DNA of 64,000 nucleotides, taken from the NCBI RefSeq assembly GCF_037042905.1, contig NC_087251.1, positions 47,192,373 to 47,256,372 on the forward strand, given 5' to 3'. Below the pieces are notes generated by a model, which saw only the letters and a list, made by a program, of their open reading frames with translations, searched no databases and had not been told where the DNA came from. Position numbers and translations under genes: made by a program. Shown here piece after piece: positions 1 to 12,800 of the stretch. Numbering within the stretch: position 1 is the stretch's first letter; each line of letters starts with the position of its first letter. This stretch comes from Lytechinus pictus. Taxonomy: Eukaryota; Echinodermata; Echinoidea; Temnopleuroida; Toxopneustidae.

Positions 1-8
1 TTTTCCTT

Positions 9-150
9 CTATAATACGACTCTCTGTTTCTTGATGTGATCCAGCACCATGTCCTTGGAGAGTTTGTTTGGTTCCTCCCTCATCTCTTGCAGATCATGAA
101 GTCTGATCCCTTCCTCCCAGGCCCACAGCAACCGATGGATTCTACAAGCT
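9..150 (-). CDS. CMTR1: CMTR1 exon 20 (terminal coding exon)
   Basis: Residues 810-856 and the TAG stop at 9-11. The acceptor is TTTTGCAG just above 150. It reads [13 protein letters not shown], which aligns with LFWEWGDGIRVHD of vertebrate CMTR1, followed by a charged helix ([13 protein letters not shown]) like the human C-terminus. The poly(A) signal is off the window. Confidence 0.9.
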
Positions 151-3100
151 CTGCAAAATGATGAAAATTAATAATAGATTAACATAAAAATACAGGGGGG
201 GGAGGTGCGCTCCGTAATTTTCAAGATAGAATGGTGCACCTCATAGAATGCCTTCATGGGGCACATGGTAGAATACATTCATTTTGTGCTCTTTAAATGT
301 TTGGTGAGAGGAAATGCCCTTCATTTGTGAGCATGTCAAATTTTTTTTCGGACAAATTCGCAACCTGTAAAAGTATGGGGCCGGATCCACACCTGAAAAT
401 AGTGAATACCTGATGATACAAAATACGACGATCATTACCCCTCCAAGCTCGAACTTCCGCTTAATTCTGGCACAAAGTGCCATCAAGTAATTATTCCTGC
501 CCACCTCACCTGGGTAGAGTGCAGCATCATGCGGATGAATTTCTTGCTGAATGAAAGCATTGATTGTATACCCTCACTTTGCCTAATTCCCTTTCAGTCT
601 TAACCCCACAGTCTATTCCAGTTCAACTTTCAACCTAATAAAAAATTGGTGTTATTCAGTTTTATAGTCTTATTAAATAATTCTTATCCCAACAAGTTTA
701 AAAATTTCCATTTTGTCTTATACCAACTTGGTCCAACACTGCATGGTCTATTTGATGACATATATCCTACATATATTCATACTATACTAGACAACCATGA
801 AATGAAAGTATATAAAAATCACAAAGTCTGAACCATTCAACAGTTCAGTCATAATAATAATCATAAAGAACCATGATACATCAAAGTAGAAGAAAAACTA
901 TTCTAGTACAATGAAAATATACTGTAAATTAGATTTCAGTGTTCTCAGATGATATATTCTGAGATGACACAAGAAGAACTCACTTGAATGAGGCAATGCT
1001 CTCTGGTGGGTACTCAAAGACAGATTTACGATTGCTCGTGTTGAAGAAATACAATCTCCTCTGAGATCTACTCCATTGCACTGTCCACGGATCTACACAC
1101 AATAAACAGTCAACTCATTATTTTACAAGTTTGACAATCAACAGCAATGGTTTTATGAACAACATGATATTGCAGACTGTCTGGATACACCGTAGACTAC
1201 TAAATCAACCTTCATAAGTCAAATAATTGCCTTTAGTTGGAACATTTTTTTTTTCAGAACAGAAAATGCAAACAATGATCCTATGCATCTTCCAAATTTA
1301 ATTTTGCTGCAGTCATGCAGATTTCTGTGGGCCCAAACAATGACTTGGGCAGATTCACCTGTAAATTCAGGAGCAACAGCAAAGTTCCATTTAAAAAAGA
1401 AAACCTTGCATCTGCTTCTTTGATAATTGCTTATAGAAAGGGTGAGAATTGTGATATGGTTTTGGCCGAGGATAAAGGCAAGGATTGGTGGTGTTCATTG
1501 GATATTTTGTTCCCAGAATACATGATATCGAATCATATAGAATTAGTCTTACCATTGCATGTCTTGATGAAGAATATTCCTTGTGGCATGTAATGTCTGC
1601 CATTATCAGTCCTGTAACACAGTCTTCTGTTCCTTCCTCCACCCTTCACCACAAGCATCACTAGTCTGAATGACAACGAAAAAGACATTGGAACCATTAT
1701 GGGTAAAGTATATATTTGATGGATTCATTCACAACATGCAAATTTTCAATTAATGGCACTTGTTTAGAAATCACTTTGTGCAAAGTCTCTCTGACACCAG
1801 GAAATACTGATACAGATTTAAATTTTTCATTCAGTGAAACATGTGTAGAGAGATTAGTAACAAGTATGTGTGGACAGGTCCTCAAGTGCTCAAATGACAA
1901 ACAATATTCAAAGGAGATACAAGACGAACCCTGTTCTCATCTAATTTCTTGAACTGGTCTCCCTTGAACCACTTCGCAAAACCAATTTAGAGGATTGCTT
2001 TCTCATCACACACAATCTCCTGATCTGCTTTTCACGTAGAGCGATCTTGTTGCTATGGGAATGCTCTCAGTAGGGTCACACGTTTTGTGCAAAATTTGAA
2101 ACCACGGAGTAGGCATTCTACACACAGTGTAAGATGAGTACTGTACCCAACATGCACAACTCATACTTGTACTCACAGGTCAAGATTGCTTCCTGAAGAA
2201 TGGTTGTGTCCTCATCTACGCTCAAACCAGTGAAACAAGGCAAAGCGGTTTTGGAAACCACATCGTGAGGTTTAACATGTAATTAGAATGTTCGAAGCAG
2301 TCTTGAAAGCGATCTTAAGTGGTTGAGGTGGTTTTTCCAAAAGGGTTTGAAAAACCATGTAAGATCACTTCTAAGACCGCTTTGAACATTCCCATTACAC
2401 ATTAAACCTCTACCGTAGAACGCGAGGTAAAATCATCAAGAAAAAAATATGAAAATCCTATCAAAATATAAACACATATTCCTTTCGTAGAACTCTGACA
2501 AGTTTGGGGGCCTTCCTCTTTAGAGAGATTGTCATTTTATTGTTCATTTTGTTTGATTGTGTTACCACCACATTACTCACCTCTCCATGTGTTCAATTTG
2601 TGAGATTGTGTTACCACGACATTACTCACCTCTCCATGTGTTCAATTTGTTAGATTGTGTAACCACGACATTACTCACCTCTCCATGATCTCAGTGACAT
2701 CCTGACATCTGAAAACCTCTTTGACCCTCAGGGGTGTAAGGTCAGATCTCGTAGGTCGGTCTACTGCTTTGACAAATAAACTTATCCTTTGAAGCCTGCA
2801 AGGGGTTAATAAAAATCATCATTTTTATTTCAACCAATGAAAAGGCAAAGGTCAATGCTTTTTGAATATTTAGACTTGATAATATGCCCTACAAATATAC
2901 ATCATATGTAATTAATTACAGGAGGGTACAGCGGACGTACAGAAACAGAAATGCTAGAATAAACATTGTATTCTTTTCAAAGTTTATTACAAAGTCAATT
3001 GAATGTGACCCCATCCCTTTCTAATTTTTTTTCACTATATTATTTTAAAACCTAAAATGATCCATAAAAACACTTCCCCAAATGTAATCCGGACCTTGGT

Positions 3101-3789
3101 ATGGGCAAAGCAAAATTGACGATTGAAGAAGGATATAATGTGAACAAATGTCATCACATATTTCACATTTAATGAATGGTCAAAGTACTCACAAGCAACA
3201 TTCATGATTTTTGTTTCAAATGCAGAAATCAATTGTCCTTGAGATCTTTGACAAGCAGAATTAGCCTCATTTCATACAGAAGCTTTGAGTTTTTTTATAC
3301 CTTACCTTTCTGAGTATGGTAAAGAATGAATATCCTGACCTGCTAACCACATAGCATCTACGATATGAGCTGTCAACATTCTTCTCTGCCCTGAACCCTA
3401 AATGAAATAAAAATGAAAATTGTATTAATAAAAATTGAGACCAACATCATCATCATCCTCTTCATCCTCATAATTATGATCATAATCAGCAGCAGAATCA
3501 GCATCACCACCGCCACCAATGTCAACACCATCACCACCACAACCATCATCATCATCACCATCATCACCATCATCATCATCACCGCCACCACCACCACCAC
3601 AATCATCGTCATCATCATCATCATCATCACCATCATCATCACCATCGTCATCATCATCACCATCATCATAATCATCATCATCATCACCGCCACCGCCACC
3701 ACGACAATCATCATCGTGAAAATTTTCATCACCATCATCGACATCTTTATCACCATCATAATCATTACCGTCATCATCACCATCATCAT

Positions 3790-3866
<77 letters not shown>

Positions 3867-6800
3867 ACATCAACATCAACATCATCATCATCACCACCAC
3901 TACCAATATTACCTCTCCTTTGAGTTCTTCAATGAGTTCCGCTTCAAACAATGTGCCTCCTGGTAGCTGTAGCTTACATCGATCTACCTTCCTCCATCTT
4001 GGGGGTTGGTTCTTCCCATCCCAGAAGTACACGTATGATCTCTAAAAAAAAAATAACATGGTAAATATAGAAGCAAACAATATTTGACAAGAATGATGTA
4101 GCATGTACATCTAGCTATGATAAACTTACATTTACATCACGTATTCATGAGGTGTATTACCGTAAGTATATTGATTAACATTTAATGTCTGCAAATAATA
4201 TACCATAGGCTCGTGTACAAAACTTACTGTCCGATATTAGACCGTATTCATCACTCATGTGCGCATGCGTGAAATATACAATGCGTACTAAAATGAAAGC
4301 AAAGTGATGCGCAGCAAAGAGCACAATAATACTCAATGACGTTATAATAAACTACATGCAAGTCGCATGCAGATTTGATCTTGTAAAGTGAGGCCATATT
4401 AACTGATTGTGGTAAGTGACATGACTTTCTCAATCAAAATTTTCCCTCTCTTTTTTTTTTTGGGGGGGGAGGGGGTGGAATAGATAATACTTATAATGGA
4501 TAGCTTTATTTCACGGAATACCAGAAACATTCCATTCGTTTGGGCAAATACACGTATTTCACTCATCTGCGATTCGTAGAGTATTGGCCCAAACTCTTGG
4601 GAATATTTTTGGTATTCCATTCTGAGCCATCCAATATAATCAAATGATTTCTTATATGACCTACCCCAATGCCAAGAACAAAGTATCTTTCCCCTGCAGC
4701 CACTGTACATCGATAGTCATACACACTCTTGACCTTCTGAGCAAAGGTCTCCTTGTCCAATGGCATGGCTCGCCTGCAGAAGTAACCATAGTCCCCTTGA
4801 TCTTCCTATGGAAAAAATAAAACACACAGATAAGTCCCCTTGATCCTCCTATGATACAAATATCAAGACACAATAGTATCATTTCTATTCTTCCTTTCAT
4901 TACAATATTCTAAGTTTAGTTTAGTACTTGCAAAAAAAACAAAAACAAAGTAAACATAGTCACCATAATCTTACTGTGAAAAAAAATTCTAATATCTAGT
5001 TAGTCATTTTGTATATTACTTAATTAATTCATTCATTTATTCAATCATTCTCTTGCTTGCTTTATTTTTTAAATATTAATCTATTCACTGACTAATAAAG
5101 TAAATGATTGCTTTATTCATTGAGTGGTTAAGCTATTCACTAATGATGATGATGATGGGTTCTTGTATAGCGCCGGTATCCACCTCAGCTGGGCGCTCAT
5201 GGCGCTTGCTCAAAAATAGGAAATATCTCACAAATTTCAATGTCTTCAAACAGTGCTTAGGATCATCATTCATCACTACTACTAGTTGATTGAATAATTG
5301 AGTTGACTGATTGATATTTACCTGACATAGGTCATCAAATTTTGTAGCAGGATCTGGGACTTTAGGAGCGGCTCTTGATCTACCTGGAATCTAAAACAAA
5401 TTTTACATAAATTACATCAAACATCCGAGTGTGACTGTTCAGTTTTAGCCTCATCCAAAAAAAAAATCGCATAAAAAATTTCAAACAAGTGGAACGCCTC
5501 TGACAGTCTCGCCTGCATTACGCGATTTAATATAGCAGCAGTGCTAACTTTGAAAACTACAATAAAATAATCATTCACAAAAACACCATTCATATAATGA
5601 CATAATACCACGTTCATTGACCATAAATGACATTTGAACAGTGACTTAAGACTTGTCAACTACACCCATGTCCATATTTCATCCACTCTATCCATAAACT
5701 TTCAAAGTTATGATGGCAATTCAACAATTACCCCAACATGGCCTAAGTTTATTGACCTTAACTGACCTTTGACCTTGGTTTTGTGACCTGAAACTCACAG
5801 GGGATGTTCAGTGATACTTGATTACTCTTATATCCCAAGTTTTATGAACTAGATCTATAAACTTTCAGAGTTAGAATGGTTATTCAACAAATATCCCCAA
5901 CATGGCCAAAGTTCATTGACCTTTAATGACCTTTGACCATGGTCATGTGACCTGAAACTCGTACAGGATATTCAGTGATACTTGATTACTCTTATGTCCA
6001 AGTTTTATGAACTAGATCCATAAACTTTCAGAGTTAGGATGGTAATTTAACAAATATCCCCAACACGGCCAAAGTTCATTGACCTTAAATGACCATTGAC
6101 CATGGTCATGTGACCTGAAACTCGCACAGGATATTCAGTGGTACTTGATTAACCTAATGTCCAAGTTTCATGAACTAGATCCATAAATTTTCAAAGTTAT
6201 GATGGTAATTCAACAAATACCCCCAACTTGGCCAAAGTTCATTGACCCTAAATGACCTTTGACCTTGGTCATGTGACCTGAAACTCAGGCAGGATGTTCA
6301 CTCATACTTGATTAACCTTATGTATAAGTTTCATGAACTAGATCCATAAATTTTCAAAGTTATGATAGTAATTCAACAAATACCCCCAACTTGACCAAAG
6401 TTCATTGACCCTAAATGACCTTTGACCTTGGTCACGTGACCTGAAACTCGAGCAGGATCTTCACTAATACTTGATTAACATTATGCCCAAGTTTCATGAA
6501 CTAGGTCCATATACTTTCTAAGTTATGATGTCATTTCAAAAACTTAACCTTCGGTTAAGATTTTGAAAATAATTCTCCCAACATGGTCTAAGTTCATTGA
6601 CCCTAAATGACCTTTGACCTTGGTCATGTGACCTGAAACTCAGGTAGGGTGTTCAGTAATACTTGATTATCCTTATGGCCAAGTTTCATGAACTAGGTCC
6701 ATATGTTATGATGTCATTTCAAAAACTTAACCTTAGGTTAAGATTTGATGTTGACGCCGTCGCCGCCGTCGGAAAAGCGGCGCCTATAGTCTCGCTCTGC

Positions 6801-9800
6801 TATGCAGGCGAGACAAAAATCATCAAAATATGATTAAGATGTTTATGTGTGATCTCTTTACAAGGTTGATCTTTCTCATACATTTTTTTTCTTACAATTA
6901 ATTATTTTTTTAGCACAAATAGTAGTCAAGGGTATATGTCAGTTTACATTAAGGAATAGGCTTAGTCTTATTTGATTGAGAAGCATTTAAGCTCAACCTA
7001 TAATTAAGACTAAGCCAGAGGTCTTCAATTCAGGTGGACAAGCATCTAAATGAAAGTAAATACAATATGAGAATATCAGCCTCATGGATCCTCCCGCATT
7101 TTTCTATGATTTTTTTCTTAAGTTAGTTTCTTCTATACTTCAATAACAGTCACTGGTAGAAATCAATATTCATCTTTGATAATCAAAGAATCTCTATAAT
7201 CTAAGGTCATTTCAGCTAAGTGGAGTGATCTTAAGAGCAAGACAAAGCGGGTGTAGACCAACTGCCAATTTAATGTTTGAGGAGGGAAGTTAGACTTACC
7301 CCCCAGAGAGCTAGACATTCATCTCTCATCCTCTTCTGTTCCATCTCAATCAGATCCGAGTTCTGAACGTAAGCCTGGATCTTGGCAAGAGCCTGGGTCT
7401 GAGTCTCAGCTTGCCTGAAAAAAAAAATTGTGTCAATGTCCTGCGTTCTTGGGTGTGATTCATAAACAACTTAGAAATATGGTTATTACCATGGTAACAG
7501 GGCTCAGCAGGCAATTAAAATCAAGAGTTCCATAGTTGTTACCAATTAAAATCAAGAGTTCCATAGTTGTTACCATAATGAGAAAGTCACGATTGATGAA
7601 ATCTTTAATACCCCTTCACAAAAAAGTATGATGCCAAATAATACACAAATGTTTTAGAGAATACCAGCCACCCTCTCTTTTTTTGTTGTTTTTGTACAAA
7701 GTACAAGAAATATAATTTATAGAGATCTGTGTTACCCATATTATGTTAGTCATTTTTATTATTGACTGGTATTGTCATAGATTCTCTAATTGTCTCCTTG
7801 TAAAGTTTATTCCTTTGCTTGATTTCTGGAGATGCATTTCATAACAACACTTTCTGCAATGGGCCCCTTCTTGGCCTTTAATCATACATTAATATAAGGT
7901 TGAAAAAATGCGAACCATCTTAACTACCTTTCATTCTGTTCAATGATGTAGTCCATGAAAGCATCGTCTGCTCGCAGTACATCCAGTGGCACACTCTCAA
8001 GGACGTCCTGTTTGCTTGATTTCAGCATGTTCAAGGTCTCGTTCAGGTCAAAGAGGAAATCATGGGTGGGATCTGTGCCTGACCTACGACCCTTGCAGAT
8101 GACGTATCTAAATTTACAAAGAAGATTTCTGGATTTGTAATTATGGATTTATTTTTTCACTATCAGCAATATAATAATAATAAACAGTTCTTGTATAGCG
8201 CATATCACGATTATGAATAATGTCTCTATGCGCTTCCAAAGGACTTGGATATTATTACCCCAGCTGTAGCTTGGCAGCCGTAATTACTAAGATTACAGCG
8301 CACACGCATATTTTATATAGTTCTAGATACCTTTGTTTTCAGTACATAAACAGGTTGGTCAAACTCGATCTCTAAAACTATGATCTATATGGTACTTCAA
8401 ATTAGAGCCAATCCTCAAAATCATCATTATTATCCACTTCACGAATATCATTATCATCATCATCATCATCCTCATCACTGTCATCATCCTCCTCCTCATC
8501 ATCATCCTCATCACCATCACTATCACCATCATCATCATAATCCTCATCACTGTCATCATCATCCTCCTCACCATCATTACCCTCCTCATCATCATCATTA
8601 TCAACATCATCATCATCCTCCTCCTCATCATCGTTGTCGTCGTCATCATCATCATCCTCATCATCATATCATCCTCCTCATCATATCATATCATCCTCAT
8701 CATCATCATCATCATCACTGTCATCGGAACCACTAAGATTTTGGAATCATCAAACACCTTTAATCAGAGCTTGATCACTAACAGTACTCTATTTTGAACA
8801 TGCCAAGGCAGGCAATCCACAAATGAATGTTATTGTTCTATTCAACTTGATTCTTTTGTGCAACCACTAGCTAGACTTCATTGTTAAGTAGTAGCGAAGA
8901 ATTCAATCATGTACTTTTAACTTGGCTGAGGAATGCTATTTCTTCTCCTACTATTGTTAGATTTTTCATTCACAAAGCAACAATCGGCCACTTAGAAGGA
9001 GGAAAAACTGATCATCAAAACCATACTTCACTGCACTCAGTAGACAGCTTTGACCTAGTGTGGACATGTGCAATTTCTACTGGCCATCCTTATTTTCTCT
9101 CAATTCAGAAAGAGGCTTTCAAACGGTTGTGGATTATTACACACTGAATTTTCTACAATAATATGAGAACTAGCACTTAGTTGCACCATTTTGACTACCA
9201 TCTACAAATTATCCAAGTGTGAGCAATATTATTTTTACGAACACTTCACTCAACCTCATCCCGATGTGTTTTGTCAAGACTTCACAGAAGTGGTCGTCAT
9301 TGCATCATGACCTCCACATATTTGTACATATGTTTTTGAATCACTGGAAAGCATTTCATGAAAAGTGTTGTCAGATCAGACAAGTCCTGTTATATCTGTC
9401 AGTTGCCATAGTTACAGAACTTCTCAGCCAATCAAAATCACATAGGACAACTTGTCAGAAAACAAATGTTGATGAAGCGCTCCCCTATTGTTAACGGACA
9501 TCATGCGATCAGGCTCTGGATGCAATATGAATACAGTATGTCATATGAACATTCACGTTTGAAGGATTTGTCAACTATTTCTGCATCAAGATCTTGAAGA
9601 CTGGTGAGTTTTTTTATATAAGCCAATTGCAAAATGTCACACTCGGACATTTAGCTAGTGTATGCATTAAATAATGTAAGCATGGCAAACCGGTTGTTGC
9701 TTTGAATCTTAATTCTAGATATCAATAATTGCACACAAGATATCTAGAATCATATTCTTTCTGTAAAAAAATGTGTTATTAAAAAGGGCAATTATTGATA

Positions 9801-12800
9801 TTAGGAATCACGATTAAACACGAAAATGGCTTTCCATACCTATGTCAGCTTACATTGGCTAAATTCCGCTAAAACATTCTGGGGCCCCATTTCATAAAAC
9901 TTGTTGTTATAATAACAAATTGACATAATGGTTTAAAGCTACTGAAATCCATCTATTTGATTAGCTGATAGTGCATTTGATATTATAACAAGTCTTTTTG
10001 AAATGGGACCCAGGTATGACAGCCCCTTCAAAGACCCAAACTCTTTTGATTCCCTTGATCTGATGTATTTGTGTGTGAGTATGGGTGTGTGTGTGTGGGT
10101 GTAGAATCAGTTTCTAATGTGCATACACAGATTGGAGAAATAATACACCCCTGAAGACGGACAGTCAACCTGCCCAAAACGTCGAGTAACCTCTCTTCAC
10201 TTCATCCTGCTACTACTCAAACCATCGCTACTCAAGCCATATTCACCTCATTCAATCTGGTTTACAGTCCTTTTCAGGACTTCACTCACTTTCAAGAAAA
10301 GAATACTACTAATTTCCTCTTATCATTCTTTCTCGTCTTTCAATTTCAATCTTTCTGCCTGTATTTCCTTCCCTTCTTCATATTACACATGGTGAACCGT
10401 AAACCTTCTCCACGTTACAAACTCCACCATGCAAACCTACAAAGATCACATGAATGCACGCATTGTTGAATAGATGTGTAAATCATCGGTATTGTATATA
10501 TCTAGAGCTGCTAACCTGAACAAGAACATATCAGTACTTTACAATCTGAAATTCAGTACTTTTGGTGAGGAAATCATTATTTTCAAAGAAATACCAAAGG
10601 ACAACACATAAAACTGGAAATTTAAAAACCAGTATTTTGCATGAAACCAACAGTATTCTTCTATCTTTTCAGTAGTAATTACTGAAAATCAGTACTTTTG
10701 GTGAGGAAATCATTATTTTCAAAGAAATACCAAAGGACAACGCATAACACTGGAAATTTAAAAACCAGTATTTTGCATGAAACCAACAGTATTCTTCTAT
10801 CTTTTCAGTAGTAATGACTGAAAATCAGTACTTGGCAGCTCTGGGGATCATAGGGCTACTACTGACCTCTCTGAATTTGCTGGTCGACTGGTGACCGGTT
10901 TGAAGATAGAGACCTGTTCAAATGACCGATACAGGACATAGATCAGACCAACACTGAATGGTGTGAAGAGGTCAAAGGTCTTACAAACAAAGTGACCACC
11001 TGAAAAGAAAACATTATAAAAAACAAATGAACACTACCACCATATTTTGTTGTCAGTATCCTGCAAGTTTTATGAAAATTTTATTTTTCTCAAATGAAAC
11101 ATAGTACTATTACAGAAAGAAGAAAATACTAGTAGTGCCTTTCTTATCTAACAGAACAATGCTAGCTGCAAGGGTGGCAACCGTTTTCTAAAAGCTTGTT
11201 TCATAGTTTCTCTTATCCAATCACTGACTATAACCTGATAACTCATTAAAACTAGTTTTAATTGAAATAGGGATCTGATTCATTAAATTCTTATAATGGA
11301 AAATTAATATATAAGCTTTTTAATCAGAAATTTATTAATTCCGGAAAAAATACCTATATATTTATTTACTTTTTATCAAAGTGAGGACTGGAGACCATGT
11401 CTCTCATTTTCAACAATCCCTTTCCGAAAGCCTTTTTGAGGGATTATGAATGTATCATCTTGAATTATGACAATATTGTATCTACATTTTTTTTTCCATA
11501 TTATGGATAACACATAAGATAAAAAGCACAATTTGCACACTAAATATGGTATATACACAAGGTAAGGAATAACTGCTTTATCAATCCTCACCCAACATAT
11601 AACAATGATAGCAGAGTTCATCCTTTTCCTAGATATATCACAAAAAATGTGGGGGAAATCTGTTTAATCATGCAGTTAAAATCACATGATGTAATTATTG
11701 GGCTACATTGATGACTTCAAAAGAAAATATGCAAATTACCTTCTCTCACAATTGACATAGCAACCAGAAATTGGCATAGCAACAGTTGTTTAGTAAGAAT
11801 CTCTTGGATGTTCTCTTGTCCTGCCACAGAGAATCCCTAGGGGAGATGAAAGATTATATGATGGTGATCCCCAAGTCTACGCACCTAACTATTTGAGTTA
11901 AAATTTTACACGAATTTCCTTTTATTTAACAAAATCTTTCAGTAAATAATGTTCCTTATATAATTATGAGTAAGTGTAACAAATATTTTATAGAAATTTG
12001 AAAGAAATATAGGATTTTCTTGGAAAAAACCTCGGGCAGTCATTTTCAGATTGAAAAAAAAAAATAGTACCCCATGTCTGCGCACCCATTCACTTTGCAC
12101 ACGATTCGGGTATTTTGATGAGAAATGCTGCATTTTGAGGCCGTCATATAAAATGCCCAAAATTCATTATTTTTCAATTTTGAGTCAAAATTTTTAATGA
12201 AAATCTGTCTATGTGTTGCCTGTGTAAAGTTTGTGTTCGTTGCATATCTTCTTTTACTAGAATCGCACAGATACGCGTGTGCGCAGACATGGGGGACTGT
12301 GCAGACTTGGGGGAACTTGCCATAAGTTAACTCAGAGGTGTATTCAAGCTGGAGTCATTTTTTCTTCATGACAGAATCGATTGATGTGATGTTGAATTCA
12401 ATTTCAATTCAAGTTTTTGTATTTGTCTTTTGAGTATAAAAAATAAACTTGTTCTTTGTTATGAAAATGAAATTACTGATATTATCTAAAGATGAAAGGT
12501 ATCAGCCTCTCACCCCATCGGCCATGACAAAATGGACGCCTTTGCCGCCGGTGTGCTCCATTACAAATCTTCTGAACTCACGCTGGTTATCACTATTTGT
12601 AGCATCCCCATCACCTTCACTTCCGTTCACACCTAGCATATAAAGAGAACAATGTAACAGCTGAAATCCATTACATTTTGCAATTAATTAGTTTGCTTTG
12701 GGTCCTCCAGTTTGACATGAAAAACTTCCACTTGCAACACCAAGTTCAATCACCTGATATAAATTTGTATCACAATGAAACTATTAGTATTGGAGGTTAT

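Noticed and set aside
2150..2240. Minus-strand segment reading [19 protein letters not shown] followed by a GT
   Set aside because: It looked like a possible extra CMTR1 exon, but exons 17 and 18 join in phase without it, there is no counterpart in CMTR1, and no good acceptor precedes it.
3373..4045. Open frames of 219 and 210 residues (poly-Met/Val and poly-Ile/Thr)
   Set aside because: They read through the trinucleotide array in CMTR1 intron 15; the only real coding part is exon 15 within the longer one.
8359..8736. His/Pro-rich and Met/Arg-rich open frames
   Set aside because: Translations of the CAT/CTC repeat in intron 10, with no non-repeat sequence.
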